Positions 1 through 9,971 of a DNA stretch of 34,786 nucleotides are shown here, one piece after another. Numbering within the stretch: position 1 is the first letter of the stretch; each line of letters opens with the position of its first letter. The stretch comes from Bacteroidales bacterium (GTDB taxonomy: Bacteria > Bacteroidota > Bacteroidia > Bacteroidales > JAADJA01): positions 1-34,786 of the forward strand of contig JALSSR010000241.1 of NCBI GenBank assembly GCA_026984135.1, in the 5' to 3' direction. Below the pieces are notes generated by a model that was given only the letters and a program-made list of their open reading frames with translations, did not search any database and was not told the DNA's origin. The translations under genes and the position numbers were made by a program.

Positions 1-7
1 TTCTTTA

Positions 8-37
8 TTTAGAATTAATAAAAATTATATATCTTTG
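8..37 (+). promoter_or_regulatory. Candidate Bacteroidota promoter for the first adhesin gene
   Basis: TATCTTTG at 30-37 matches the Bacteroidota -7 element TAnnTTTG. TTTA at 8-11, 18 bases upstream, is a 3/4 match to the -33 TTTG. The match is seen directly; promoter activity is inferred. Transcription would begin near 44 and leave a 5' leader of about 150 nt before the ATG at 196. A second, weaker candidate (TTTG at 89-92, AATATTCG at 109-116) would give a shorter leader. Confidence 0.4.
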
Positions 38-195
38 TAAAGTCAAATCATTTGTTAATAACAATGTTAAAAACAAAGAGACAACTTTTTTGTTAATTTT
101 TATGTCTTAATATTCGTAGTTATAATACGGACAAATGCTAACTTTTTAAATCGCTAATATACAGCTGGTTAGCCTGTCCTCACAAAATACAAACA

Positions 196-3100
196 ATGAA
201 TAACAGAATTACTTTACTACTTTTATTTGTAACTTTAGTTACATTTAGTTATCAATCTTATGCGCAAATAAACATTCAATCGGGCGTAGATCCGAACGCA
301 ATGGTTGAAAATATTGTAGGAGACGGAGTTATTTTTGATAACGTACAATACACAGGTGCCAATGCTGCCAGAGGAATTTTCTCTAACGGAGGCACAACAA
401 ACCTTGGTATTGAAAGCGGTATATTTCTTACATCGGGTGCAGGATATGTAATTCCCGGACCAAACGGACCCGGGTCATGCTCGGCAGGCTCCAATAACGG
501 AATGGGAGGAGATGCAACACTTACAGGACTGGCAGGCGTTTCGACTTATGATGCCTCGGTTTTGCAATTTGACTTTATACCCGAATCCGATACGTTAAGG
601 TTTAAGTATGTTTTCGGATCGGAAGAATATAACGATTTTGTTTTTTCAACTTTTAATGATGTGTTCGGATATTTTGTTTCCGGCCCTAATCCCAATGGTG
701 GGTTTTACAGTAATGAAAACGTTGCATTAATTCCCGGCACTAATATTCCGATAGCCATAAATAATGTAAATAACGGTTTTTCAAGTTGTGATGTAATTCC
801 CACAGGACCGTGTACTCATTGCGAATACTATGTTGACAATACCGGTGGTATGACACTCGAATACGATGGCTTTACTGCTGTTTTAACAGCCTGGATAATG
901 GTTGTTCCTTGTGAAACATATCATATTAAAATGGCTATCGCCGACGCCGGTGACCATATTTACGATTCCGGTGTTTTCATTGAAGAAAACAGTTTTGAAA
1001 GTCCGAAAATAGATGTTGAAGCTGAACCAATTCCCGAAGGAGTTTCAGACAATATGGTTGAAGGATGTGTTGAAGCGGATATTATTTTCAGATTACCCAA
1101 CTCAAGCTATGCACCTATAACCATCAATTATGAAATAACAGGTACTGCAGATCCCGACCTGGATTTTGAGGAGCCCATTCCTACGTCGGTAACGATTGAA
1201 GAAGGAAATGACAGTGCATTCATTCATGTTGCTCCTATAAAAGATGGAATTTTGGAAGGTGATGAAACACTTATCTTTATCATTACAAACGAACTCGGTT
1301 GCCAGGTGAGATATGACACGGTTGAATTCATCATTGTGGATTATGTAGATATGGTGCTTGACGTTACACCCGACATGGCTGTCTGCGAGGGACAGACCGT
1401 TGAGCTGACAGTGGAAGCATTTAACGGCATTTCTCCCTATTTTTATCAATGGTTAGAACCATCCGTTGAGAATGACACCATCGAGGTTACACCTGAAGAA
1501 ACCACGACATACAATGTTCAAGTCACGGATATGTGTGACGGTTTTATTGAGGATTCAGTCACCGTTGTTGTTCTTGAAATGCCCGAACTGGAACTTGGTA
1601 ACGATACGGTTGTCTGTGGTGCCGATTCCCTTGTTTTACATGCCGGTGGAGGTTTTGCTTCCTACCAGTGGCAAGACGGCTCAACCGACTCTATTTATGT
1701 TGTCACACAGCCCGGCACTTACTGGGTGCAGGTTATGGCTTCTAACGGTTGCGTAGCCGGAGATCAGATTACGGTCAATTTCTTCCCCCCGATATTTGTT
1801 AACCTGGGTGCAGATACCGTTATATGTCAGGGAGAAATGGTAACCCTTGATGCAGGGGCCGGTTTTGAATCCTATTATTGGCAGGATGGTTCAAATCAAC
1901 AAACATACGATGTTACACAAACAGGAACTTATTGGGTACAGGTTTTTGATGCCAACGGCTGCACCGCATTTGACACAATACAGGTCAACGTTGATAATGA
2001 TGCACCGAATTTCAGTCTGGGCGATGATTTGCAACTATGTTACGGAACGACATATACATTATCAACCGGACTCCCCGGAGGTTATGAATATGAATGGCAG
2101 GACGGATCAACGGATTCGGTCTTTATTGTGACCGAACCCGGACTTTACAGTGTAGCCGTACAAGGAGGATGCGGAACAGGATATGATACAATCTTGGTAA
2201 ATTACTTCCCGCCGGTCAATGTTAACCTGGGACAAGATACCACAATGTGCCAGGGCGAATCAATTACACTTGACGGAGGAAACGGATTTATAAGTTACAC
2301 CTGGCAAGACGGCTCAACTTCACAGTACCTGAATGTTTATGAAAGCGGAATATATTCGGTACAGGTTACGGATGCTTACGGATGTGACGGCGGAGATACA
2401 ATATCCGTTGAAGTTGCAAAAAATGTGGATCTCATTCCCGATTCCAGTTTCTGCGAAGGAGAAACCATTGTTCTGGATGCAGGCTATGGCTTCGACAGCT
2501 ATCAATGGAGTACCGGCAGTACTTCCCAGATTGTTCATGCCACCGAAGGCGGAACATACTGGGTCAATACATCCTATGTTTTCGGATGTCCTTCTTCCGA
2601 CACTACGGTGCTCACAATGTTTCCCCTTGCCAATGCCGATCTTGGAGGTGACAAAGATATTTGCGAAGGAGATACTGTTTTATTGACAGCACCCGATGGC
2701 AATTTTGAGTATTACTGGAATGATGTACAAACTGACGAAAATACTTATACGGTTACACAAGGCGGTACATATAAACTAACGATGAAAAATTATTGCGGCG
2801 AAGATTCGGACGAGATAGAGATCACGGAATATCCCAAACCCGATGTAAACCTCGGTGAAGATCAGGTTTTATTTCCCGGAGAATCTGTTCAGTTGGATCC
2901 CGGTGAATTTGTTTCATATCTATGGATGGACGGCTCTAGCGACAGATATTACACTGTATCCTACGACACTTATAACGATTCGATATATACGGTAGAAGTA
3001 TGGGATGCCCATTGCAAGAATTCAGCTTCGGTTAAAATAGAAATATTCAATGTTGAAGTTCCTAATGTTATTACTCCCAACGGAGATGGTTACAATGATA

Positions 3101-3333
3101 CTTTCAGACCGGGTAAAGGCTGGAGCGGTATTAAAACGAGCAAGATTGTAATTGTTAACAGATGGGGAGGCAAAGTATGGGAATCTTCCGACTTCCAGTC
3201 CGGATGGGATGGAAAAGTAAACGGAAGACCGGTTGATAACGGCACTTATTTCTGGGTGCTTGAGGTTACATACGGTCCGAATAATGAGAAGAAAATATAT
3301 AAAGGAAGTCTTACGGTATTGGGTACGGATTAG
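196..3333 (+). CDS. Choice-of-anchor L / Calx-beta / Ig-like repeat adhesin with T9SS type B sorting domain
   Basis: Predicted secreted, cell-surface protein of 1045 aa. Residues 1-23 form a signal peptide ending YAQ. Residues ~28-268 look like a choice-of-anchor L domain (the F-G-S-E-E-Y-N-D-F-V motif and the conserved SGPN segment are visible). Residues ~270-384 resemble a Calx-beta domain (G-D-E-T-L). Residues ~385-950 hold about eight Ig-like repeats of ~65-70 aa, with the pattern LGxDTxxCxG, LDAG, WQDGSTDS, GTYWVQV, GC, DT. Residues ~952-1045 are a gliding-motility-associated C-terminal domain (TPNGDGYNDTF, NRWGGKVWES, GWDGKVNG, GTYFW), the signal for type IX export and surface attachment. 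It is followed after 86 bases by the solenoid adhesin gene on the same strand, so the two may be co-transcribed. Ligand unknown. The domain calls are from memory of the families; the sorting domain is the most certain. Confidence 0.9.
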   Translation: MNNRITLLLLFVTLVTFSYQSYAQINIQSGVDPNAMVENIVGDGVIFDNVQYTGANAARGIFSNGGTTNLGIESGIFLTSGAGYVIPGPNGPGSCSAGSNNGMGGDATLTGLAGVSTYDASVLQFDFIPESDTLRFKYVFGSEEYNDFVFSTFNDVFGYFVSGPNPNGGFYSNENVALIPGTNIPIAINNVNNGFSSCDVIPTGPCTHCEYYVDNTGGMTLEYDGFTAVLTAWIMVVPCETYHIKMAIADAGDHIYDSGVFIEENSFESPKIDVEAEPIPEGVSDNMVEGCVEADIIFRLPNSSYAPITINYEITGTADPDLDFEEPIPTSVTIEEGNDSAFIHVAPIKDGILEGDETLIFIITNELGCQVRYDTVEFIIVDYVDMVLDVTPDMAVCEGQTVELTVEAFNGISPYFYQWLEPSVENDTIEVTPEETTTYNVQVTDMCDGFIEDSVTVVVLEMPELELGNDTVVCGADSLVLHAGGGFASYQWQDGSTDSIYVVTQPGTYWVQVMASNGCVAGDQITVNFFPPIFVNLGADTVICQGEMVTLDAGAGFESYYWQDGSNQQTYDVTQTGTYWVQVFDANGCTAFDTIQVNVDNDAPNFSLGDDLQLCYGTTYTLSTGLPGGYEYEWQDGSTDSVFIVTEPGLYSVAVQGGCGTGYDTILVNYFPPVNVNLGQDTTMCQGESITLDGGNGFISYTWQDGSTSQYLNVYESGIYSVQVTDAYGCDGGDTISVEVAKNVDLIPDSSFCEGETIVLDAGYGFDSYQWSTGSTSQIVHATEGGTYWVNTSYVFGCPSSDTTVLTMFPLANADLGGDKDICEGDTVLLTAPDGNFEYYWNDVQTDENTYTVTQGGTYKLTMKNYCGEDSDEIEITEYPKPDVNLGEDQVLFPGESVQLDPGEFVSYLWMDGSSDRYYTVSYDTYNDSIYTVEVWDAHCKNSASVKIEIFNVEVPNVITPNGDGYNDTFRPGKGWSGIKTSKIVIVNRWGGKVWESSDFQSGWDGKVNGRPVDNGTYFWVLEVTYGPNNEKKIYKGSLTVLGTD

Positions 3334-3419
3334 TTTTTTTGAATCGGGTTAAACACATTATAAGAAATATTGTTTAATTTAAAAGATAATCTTTATCAAT
3401 AGGTTATACTGAATTTAAT

Positions 3420-6400
3420 ATGCATATTATGAGTCTTAGACATATCTTATCACTCACGGGAATTTTATTTGCAATGACACTGTCAGCTCAGACAGATTAT
3501 TTTTGGGTTGGCGGCCAGGGAAACTGGGCAAACTTAAACAACTGGATAACCAGTTCGGGATTACCTCCCGAAGAGGTTCCCGATGCAAACGACAACGTTA
3601 TCTTTAATAATAACTCCTTTAATCAGGATAATGATACGGTTTTTATTTTCACAAAGAATCCCGAATGCAAGAATATGATCTGGGAAAACCTGAAATATAA
3701 TGTTGTCCTTGCCGGGGGTGCCGATACTACTTCTTTAAGTATTTACGGTTCTCTTACATTTGAGCCGAAGGTCTTTAATGATTACAGAGGAAAGATCAAC
3801 TTTCAGGCGGGAACAACCGGTAATACGATTACCTGCTCGGGAAACAGATTTTTTGCCGACATATATTTTGACGGTGATGGTGAATGGATTCTGCAAGACA
3901 CCTTAATGACCTGGGACACAACAGACTGGCAGGCAAGGGTAGCTGACCCCACGTTGGAAAATCCCGCACCTGACCCTATTATCTATCTGCAAAAAGGAAC
4001 ACTCAGAACAAACCAACAAGTAATAATTGCCGAGGGTTTTATTTCTTCAAAGGAAAATTTGAGAGAACTGGATATGCAAGGCTCTGAATTCTTCATTTTA
4101 GGCCCCTGGGTTGTCAATGCAGCAGGATTAACAATGAAATCTGCAAATTCCCTTGTCACTATGAGAGGGACAATGTCCAATTTTAACGGAAATAATTTAG
4201 TATATAATAATGTTATCAAGTTGCCTGACGAAAACGGAAATGCCGGCATTATAGAATCAATTGACCTTAGAAGCACATTTAATGTTGTTGAATATAAAGG
4301 CGGCGGAGTTATGCAGGCATCAACAACTCCCGGACAGTTAGGACATTTTACGGTTGATACGGTAACAATGCTTTGGGGTCCGGCTCCGAATGCCATTTCC
4401 GGTTTTGTGGATTCAATAAATTACGGAAGGTATGACGGTCCCGGTTTCCTTAATGTTAACGAATCATACCTTAAAAAATTCATACTCAATGTAGGCGGAA
4501 AACTTGACGGTAAAGACAATGATATTGATTCCATATTCTTCAAAGACTTATATTCATTCGGTCCGGCGGCAAAAGGTATGATTACCGGGAAAAACTATGT
4601 TGATTACCTCTATTTTCAGACTTTGGGTGTTTTATCTTCTTATCAGGGTTTAAGTAATACCGTGATAGATGCAGTATATGCTGCCGATGGTTTTTTCGGA
4701 GGAAAAAATACAATAACCAATTTATATCTTGGCAGCGGTTTCTGGTATCAGTTTGGAATAGATTCTCTCGACAATTCAGGAAATACTACAAACACTAATG
4801 TTCAGACAATTCTGCAATCAATTATGGTAACCGGAGGTTGTGAAGGAGGTATGACCTGGCTGACTTCTACCAAGAAAACAGTTCAAGCAAATATGGTAGT
4901 TCCGTCATCCGGTCTGAGTACAAATTATCTTGCTGTCAGAGATATCAGTAATAAAGGTGGGACAGTTACGGTAAATAACGGAATTGATATGGGCAATAAT
5001 AGCGGCTTTGTCATTAACGAAATTACAAACAGAGACCTTTATTGGGTTGGCGGCCAGGGTAACTGGAATGAAACGAATCATTGGTCATTAATCTCAGGAG
5101 GTAGCGGAGGTGAATGCCCGCCGACAATCAGGGATAATGTTTATTTTGATAATGCCGGACTCGGAAATCGTGACACCGTATTTGTCAATGTTAAATATGG
5201 GAAATGCCGTGATATGATTTGGACGGTTACCGATACTGCGGTTATCTCCAGCCCGATTAATTATGACTTTATGCAACCGGTAGATACTACAAATCTCCGT
5301 ATTTGGGGCTCTCTTCAATACACCGACCCGATGGAATCTTCGTTCTATGGAAACTATTTCTTCGAATCTCAATATGACACTTTACCGGATGGCAGTTATA
5401 GCCCGCAAACCATTGATTTTGCAGGAAAAACAGCTAATAAACAGATGACATTTTACGGTGATAACGGGGCTTGGAAATTCCTTAGCGACGTAGTAAACAC
5501 TTATGATACCATATTTCTAAAAATGGGTAATCTGAATACAAACGGGTTTGATGTTACAGCCTATAACTTCAATTCAATGGATACCCTTAATAGAATACTC
5601 TCACTTGATTCATCTACATTTATTGTGCGGCAAAAAGCATCCGATGCCTGGTTCGTAAATCATTATCATCTTGATTTTCATAGCGGCACTTCTACAATTA
5701 AAGCATTAGGAGACCTCTTTTTAATGCCCGGTGAACCACCTAACCAATGTCATGTCAGAAGTATGAATGCCGATAGTATGGTATATTATAATGTAGAATT
5801 TCATTCTTTGCAGGCCTTGCTAAAAAGTGAAGGATACTGTATTTATAACCTTGTTGATTATATGGACGCGGCTCCTCTCGGACAACTTGTGGGTTTATCG
5901 GTTATTGATACTCTTACTTTCCATGATGGTGCTGCAAATTGTGCAATAAAAAACAGCGATACTATTAACGTGTTAATGGCTTATGGTTTAAATGACACTA
6001 TTCTTGGCGGCCAGCATATTGTAAATGAAGCCAATTTTTTCAATGAAGGTTTTGTTTTCGGATATAACCGGATTGGACAATTGAATTTCTTCAAAAAGGG
6101 CACAATGATTTTGCAAAATGATGTTGATTCTGCCATTTTTTATAGTGACGGTTATATCCGCGGAAACAACACATTTGACACTTTGGTCTTTACTCCGGGA
6201 AATAAATACTTTTTACAGCATAATGGAGTACAGACAATTACAACAAAGTGGAGTGCCGAAGGTACTTGTACGGCTCCTATACGTATCCAGTCCGATTCCA
6301 TCGGAACTCAGGCAATGGTAAGTGCGGAGTATCCCGGCGTGGAAATTAAATATACATCCTTCCGTGACCTTTATGCCGTTGATAATAATGGAAATACTCC

Positions 6401-8804
6401 ATATACGGCAAGCCATTCAAATGATATGGGTAATAATACCAACTGGAGTTTTACGGAAATTGATGATGACATTTATTACTGGATACAGGGTACGGGAAAC
6501 TGGAGCGATGCCCAGCATTGGTCACTGACAAGTGGCGGTCCTCCCCTTGACTGTCTTCCCCGCGAATTGAATACTGTTGTCTTTGACGATAATTCATTCA
6601 TAAACTCCGATGATGTTGTAACAATTGATGTTCCCAATGCCTCCTGCCTGAGTATGTGGTGGAAACAGACTCCTGAAAGTGGATTATATCCCACATTTAC
6701 AGGCGAGGACACTACCAATCTTTTTATCTACGGCTCTCTTTTGCTAAACGACAGTATGGATTATGATTATCGTGGTCTTATTTTCTTCGACGAAATTTCC
6801 GGAGACAAAAAAGGTCTTGGAACAGATACAATTACATCGAAAGGGAAAGTTATCCTTAATGATATCCGTTTTCAGGGAATTAATGGAGAATGGGTACTTG
6901 CCGACAGTCTGACTCTTCTGGTGATGGATCCTACAGTATTCAGAACTATTTATCTGGAACATGGAAAACTTGATACGAAAGGATTCAATGTCTCCTGCGG
7001 ATCCTTTGAATCGGAATACAACAATGAAAGAGGTCTTACAATTACAAATTCCGTAATTAACGTAACAAATCCATATGATTACGGCTGGATAGTTGACGGT
7101 GATAACCTTACTCTTGAAGCCGGTGGTTCTACGATAATCAATAATGGCATTTATAGTTTTGTCAAAAGTTATGATGGTGACTATCTGGAATATAACGACA
7201 TTATAATGGCAGCACCTCTTGATAGCCTGATCAACCGGAATAATATTGTGGAATACAATGTGGTCCATATTGACGGACCTGCAAACTGGTTTGGAGGAAA
7301 CTTCATAGCAGATTCCGTTATTTTCAAGGGTATCAGCTCGGGAATGTACTTGACGTCACAGTCTAACGTTGTCATTCTGGATACAACAAATTGTAAAATA
7401 AGTGACAACCATCATGTCAACAAAGGAATAATCAATTTCTTCGGAACGGTAATAGGCCATAATGATTTTGACTATTGTATATTCAATTCGGATGGTGCTT
7501 TCAGAGGAGAAAACACATTCGACACTTTAATCCTTACTCCCGGAAAAGGAAATACATTTTGGTTTGAGGAAGAAAAATCACAGACAATTTATGACTCTTT
7601 GTTTTTAAGAGGAAATCAATGTCAAAACATTACAATTAAGTCGTTGAACCTTAGCAAGACCGCATACCTTAAAAAGGATGGAGGAATTGTACAATGCGAT
7701 TTCATGAATGTTTATAATGTGGGAACTACGGGAACTACAACATTTTATGCAGGGAAAAACAGCACACCGCTTCCAAATCCTAATATGCCACCACCGGGAT
7801 GGATATTTGACGATTCACAGGGGTACATTTATGGATTCCCCGATGATCCGGTACACTTTTGTTACGGCGATGTTTACGAAATACCATCGGTAAACTTTAA
7901 CGGAGATTCAAAAACACAATACATTTGGAGAAATATGTCGGGTGACACAATACACATAGGCCCGGTATTATCCATAACGGAACCCGGAATTTTCTCACTT
8001 GAAGCTCTATATACTGCTGAATGCTCTTTTGGAGATACGATTACGGTAGAGGCTGTTGATCCTCCGGTTGTGACTCTCAATCCGGGACCATATTGCGAAG
8101 GAGACATTATTAATGTTGAAGTTTCGCCATCAGATAAAACATATAGTTATCAATGGTCAAACGGCTCAACAGACGAAAACCTTGAAGCTCAACTTGATTT
8201 AAACGGCAACCTAAGTGTACAGGCCACGGAATCGGAATTCGGTTGCAAATCGGCAGATACAACATTTATGCAGGTAGAGCCTGTGCCCAAGCCCGATGAC
8301 AATCTTCCACCCGACCAAACGCTGTTGTTTGGAGAAACAATAACACTTGATGCCGGCGAAGGTGACACTTATAACTGGTCGGCAGATGACCCGCTGATAA
8401 CAATTCCCGACCCGACCCAAAGATATATTACTGTAGGAGGCACCCCGGACCCGGGCGTAACTTATCAGGTTGAAGTTACTCTCGGAATTTGCTCCGGACA
8501 GGGTGAGGTTAAAATATCGGAATACCCGAGATGTAAATGTGATGTTCCCAGTGCATTTTCACCAAATGGAGATGGAGAAAATGATATTCTTTTTGTCAGG
8601 GGTAGTGGCTTGCACGACGTCACATTTTTAGTCTATGACAGATTTGGAAAACTTGTATTTGAGACGGATAATCTTGAAAACGGATGGGATGGAACCTTCA
8701 ACGGGAGCAAGCAACCTAAAGAAGTTTACACTTTCTACCTTAAAGGTGTTTGTGAAGACGGTGGAGTTATTGAGAAAAAAGGAAACATTACAATCATCAG
8801 ATAA
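3420..8804 (+). CDS. Giant three-module solenoid-type surface protein with T9SS type B sorting domain
   Basis: 1794-aa predicted surface protein. The signal peptide ends LSAQ at about residue 24; the ATG at 3429 is an equally good start. Three tandem modules begin with a W-[VI]-x-G-x-G-N-W motif at W29, W542 and W1021. Each runs through beta-strand-rich sequence to a conserved closing block (N-x-F-D-T-L, TPG, QTI, then a 'DMGNN...W' ending in modules 1 and 2). Modules 2 and 3 carry a Cys pair after the opening motif (ECPPT with GKCRDM; DCLPRE with ASCLSM). Residues ~1470-1700 hold Ig-like repeats and ~1706-1794 a type B sorting domain (SPNGDGENDI, YDRFGKLVFET, GWDGTFNG, KGNITIIR). Stop and the next start overlap by one base (TAATG), pointing to translational coupling with the PorP/SprF gene. 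I know no assigned function for the module; an adhesin role is inferred. It is paralogous to the 1774-aa protein downstream. Confidence 0.88.
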   Translation: MHIMSLRHILSLTGILFAMTLSAQTDYFWVGGQGNWANLNNWITSSGLPPEEVPDANDNVIFNNNSFNQDNDTVFIFTKNPECKNMIWENLKYNVVLAGGADTTSLSIYGSLTFEPKVFNDYRGKINFQAGTTGNTITCSGNRFFADIYFDGDGEWILQDTLMTWDTTDWQARVADPTLENPAPDPIIYLQKGTLRTNQQVIIAEGFISSKENLRELDMQGSEFFILGPWVVNAAGLTMKSANSLVTMRGTMSNFNGNNLVYNNVIKLPDENGNAGIIESIDLRSTFNVVEYKGGGVMQASTTPGQLGHFTVDTVTMLWGPAPNAISGFVDSINYGRYDGPGFLNVNESYLKKFILNVGGKLDGKDNDIDSIFFKDLYSFGPAAKGMITGKNYVDYLYFQTLGVLSSYQGLSNTVIDAVYAADGFFGGKNTITNLYLGSGFWYQFGIDSLDNSGNTTNTNVQTILQSIMVTGGCEGGMTWLTSTKKTVQANMVVPSSGLSTNYLAVRDISNKGGTVTVNNGIDMGNNSGFVINEITNRDLYWVGGQGNWNETNHWSLISGGSGGECPPTIRDNVYFDNAGLGNRDTVFVNVKYGKCRDMIWTVTDTAVISSPINYDFMQPVDTTNLRIWGSLQYTDPMESSFYGNYFFESQYDTLPDGSYSPQTIDFAGKTANKQMTFYGDNGAWKFLSDVVNTYDTIFLKMGNLNTNGFDVTAYNFNSMDTLNRILSLDSSTFIVRQKASDAWFVNHYHLDFHSGTSTIKALGDLFLMPGEPPNQCHVRSMNADSMVYYNVEFHSLQALLKSEGYCIYNLVDYMDAAPLGQLVGLSVIDTLTFHDGAANCAIKNSDTINVLMAYGLNDTILGGQHIVNEANFFNEGFVFGYNRIGQLNFFKKGTMILQNDVDSAIFYSDGYIRGNNTFDTLVFTPGNKYFLQHNGVQTITTKWSAEGTCTAPIRIQSDSIGTQAMVSAEYPGVEIKYTSFRDLYAVDNNGNTPYTASHSNDMGNNTNWSFTEIDDDIYYWIQGTGNWSDAQHWSLTSGGPPLDCLPRELNTVVFDDNSFINSDDVVTIDVPNASCLSMWWKQTPESGLYPTFTGEDTTNLFIYGSLLLNDSMDYDYRGLIFFDEISGDKKGLGTDTITSKGKVILNDIRFQGINGEWVLADSLTLLVMDPTVFRTIYLEHGKLDTKGFNVSCGSFESEYNNERGLTITNSVINVTNPYDYGWIVDGDNLTLEAGGSTIINNGIYSFVKSYDGDYLEYNDIIMAAPLDSLINRNNIVEYNVVHIDGPANWFGGNFIADSVIFKGISSGMYLTSQSNVVILDTTNCKISDNHHVNKGIINFFGTVIGHNDFDYCIFNSDGAFRGENTFDTLILTPGKGNTFWFEEEKSQTIYDSLFLRGNQCQNITIKSLNLSKTAYLKKDGGIVQCDFMNVYNVGTTGTTTFYAGKNSTPLPNPNMPPPGWIFDDSQGYIYGFPDDPVHFCYGDVYEIPSVNFNGDSKTQYIWRNMSGDTIHIGPVLSITEPGIFSLEALYTAECSFGDTITVEAVDPPVVTLNPGPYCEGDIINVEVSPSDKTYSYQWSNGSTDENLEAQLDLNGNLSVQATESEFGCKSADTTFMQVEPVPKPDDNLPPDQTLLFGETITLDAGEGDTYNWSADDPLITIPDPTQRYITVGGTPDPGVTYQVEVTLGICSGQGEVKISEYPRCKCDVPSAFSPNGDGENDILFVRGSGLHDVTFLVYDRFGKLVFETDNLENGWDGTFNGSKQPKEVYTFYLKGVCEDGGVIEKKGNITIIR

Positions 8805-9829
8805 TGAATAAGAAAGCCTTAAAGATAACTACTATATTTGTAATAACACTTATTTCAATTCAATTGGGAATAAGCCAGGATGTTCATTACACACAGATGT
8901 ATAACACTCCGTTATATATCAATCCGGCACTTACGGGAAATCATCAATGCGATTTCAGGGCGGGAGTCAATTTCAGGCAGCAGGCAGCCAGTTTCACGGT
9001 TCCTTTTGAAACATATACTGCCTGGGGAGACGGCAGATTGTATCCCGGCTTTCTTGGAAGAAGATCTTGGATAGGATTAGGTGGCAATCTTTATTACGAC
9101 AATGCCGGTGACGGTGAGTTGAAAAAGATCCAGGGAATGGGATTTTTCTCTTTCAGTCAGGGATTTAATTCGGATAATTCCCTCTATGCAAGTCTTGGAA
9201 TAGGTCTTGGCGTTACTAACCGCAGCATTGATATGACAAAGCTGATCTTTGACAATCAATGGGATCCCATTAAGCTTGAATTTAATTCCGCTTTAAGTTC
9301 AGGAGAACAATTAACTGCAAACTCCGTTTTTTATCTGGATATGAACTGGGGCTTGCTTGTCCATCACCTTGTTACGGAAAAATTCCAATATGAGATAGGT
9401 GCAAGTATGAGTCATTTCAACAGGCCACAGGAATCTTTTTTCGGAGAACCTAACAAGGTCGGCATTAAATATATAGCACACGGCGATGTCCAATGGTTAC
9501 TCTCGAAAAACATTCTTTTTATGCCGGCCGTCTATTTTATTTACCAGGAAAATGTGTCGGAGAGTATGGTAGGTGGTAACTTTGCCTTCGGAACTAAGGG
9601 TGTGAAGTTACTTGCCGGTTTATGGACAAGAGTGGGAAGAGATGTTATTCCTATAATAGGCTTGGAGTACAACTATTTCGGTCTTCAGTTTTCCTATGAT
9701 ATAAATGTTTCATCGCAGCATGCAGCATCCAACTACCGTGGTGGTTTCGAGTTTTCTCTCGTTAAAAAATTCTGCTATTCAACAAGAACATCAACAAAAC
9801 GGGAACCCTGTAAGTTCCTTGAGTTTTAA
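8804..9829 (+). CDS. PorP/SprF family type IX secretion outer-membrane protein
   Basis: 341 aa. A signal peptide (~1-24, ending GISQ) precedes the family's opening signature: QDVHYTQMYNTPLYINPA closely resembles the Q-[DQ]-x-H-[YF]-[ST]-Q ... NPA start of PorP/SprF proteins. The rest alternates short aromatic, glycine-rich beta strands typical of an outer-membrane barrel, and the C-terminus is also family-like. In Flavobacterium, SprF is needed for surface export of the type B sorting-domain adhesin SprB. By inference this protein is the dedicated partner of the four type B proteins around it. Its start overlaps the upstream stop by one base, so its dose is probably tied to that adhesin. Length is normal for the family. 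Confidence 0.93.
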   Translation: MNKKALKITTIFVITLISIQLGISQDVHYTQMYNTPLYINPALTGNHQCDFRAGVNFRQQAASFTVPFETYTAWGDGRLYPGFLGRRSWIGLGGNLYYDNAGDGELKKIQGMGFFSFSQGFNSDNSLYASLGIGLGVTNRSIDMTKLIFDNQWDPIKLEFNSALSSGEQLTANSVFYLDMNWGLLVHHLVTEKFQYEIGASMSHFNRPQESFFGEPNKVGIKYIAHGDVQWLLSKNILFMPAVYFIYQENVSESMVGGNFAFGTKGVKLLAGLWTRVGRDVIPIIGLEYNYFGLQFSYDINVSSQHAASNYRGGFEFSLVKKFCYSTRTSTKREPCKFLEF

Positions 9830-9921
9830 TTTTTTTTTGCTGACTTTTCTTTTATGTAAATTATTTTTCCTAATTTAGCACTGTAAACTGATGCTGAATA
9901 AAAATGCAAATTTCTTCGAGA

Positions 9922-9929
9922 TATATTTG
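9922..9929 (+). promoter_or_regulatory. Candidate -7 element for the second adhesin unit
   Basis: TATATTTG is an exact TAnnTTTG match. The region about 19 bases upstream has no clear TTTG, so only the -7 half is convincing. It lies in the 142-base gap after the PorP/SprF gene and would start transcription near 9936, about 36 nt before the ATG at 9972. It suggests the downstream adhesins form their own unit. Confidence 0.5.
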
Positions 9930-9971
9930 CTATAATTCAGATAATTACATAAAATAGAATTTGCAAAGTTT

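Noticed and set aside
1590-3050. Tandem repeats of ~200 bp looking like a DNA-level repeat array
   Set aside because: They are Ig-like protein repeats with diverged DNA; only short stretches such as the WQDGSTDS codons are near-identical. No CRISPR or satellite character.
3983-4396. 137-codon antisense open frame in the same adhesin
   Set aside because: Complete overlap with the real gene and no family features.
6744-7268. 174-codon open frame antisense to the 1794-aa adhesin
   Set aside because: It lies fully inside a convincing coding region, has low-complexity Ile/Ser/Phe-rich content, no recognisable motif, signal or ribosome site; a shadow frame.
9801-9838. Possible terminator after the PorP/SprF gene (GGAAC/GTTCC hairpin, then T-rich run)
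   Set aside because: Only five pairs, stem inside the coding end, and the T9 run begins about a dozen bases after it; too weak to call.
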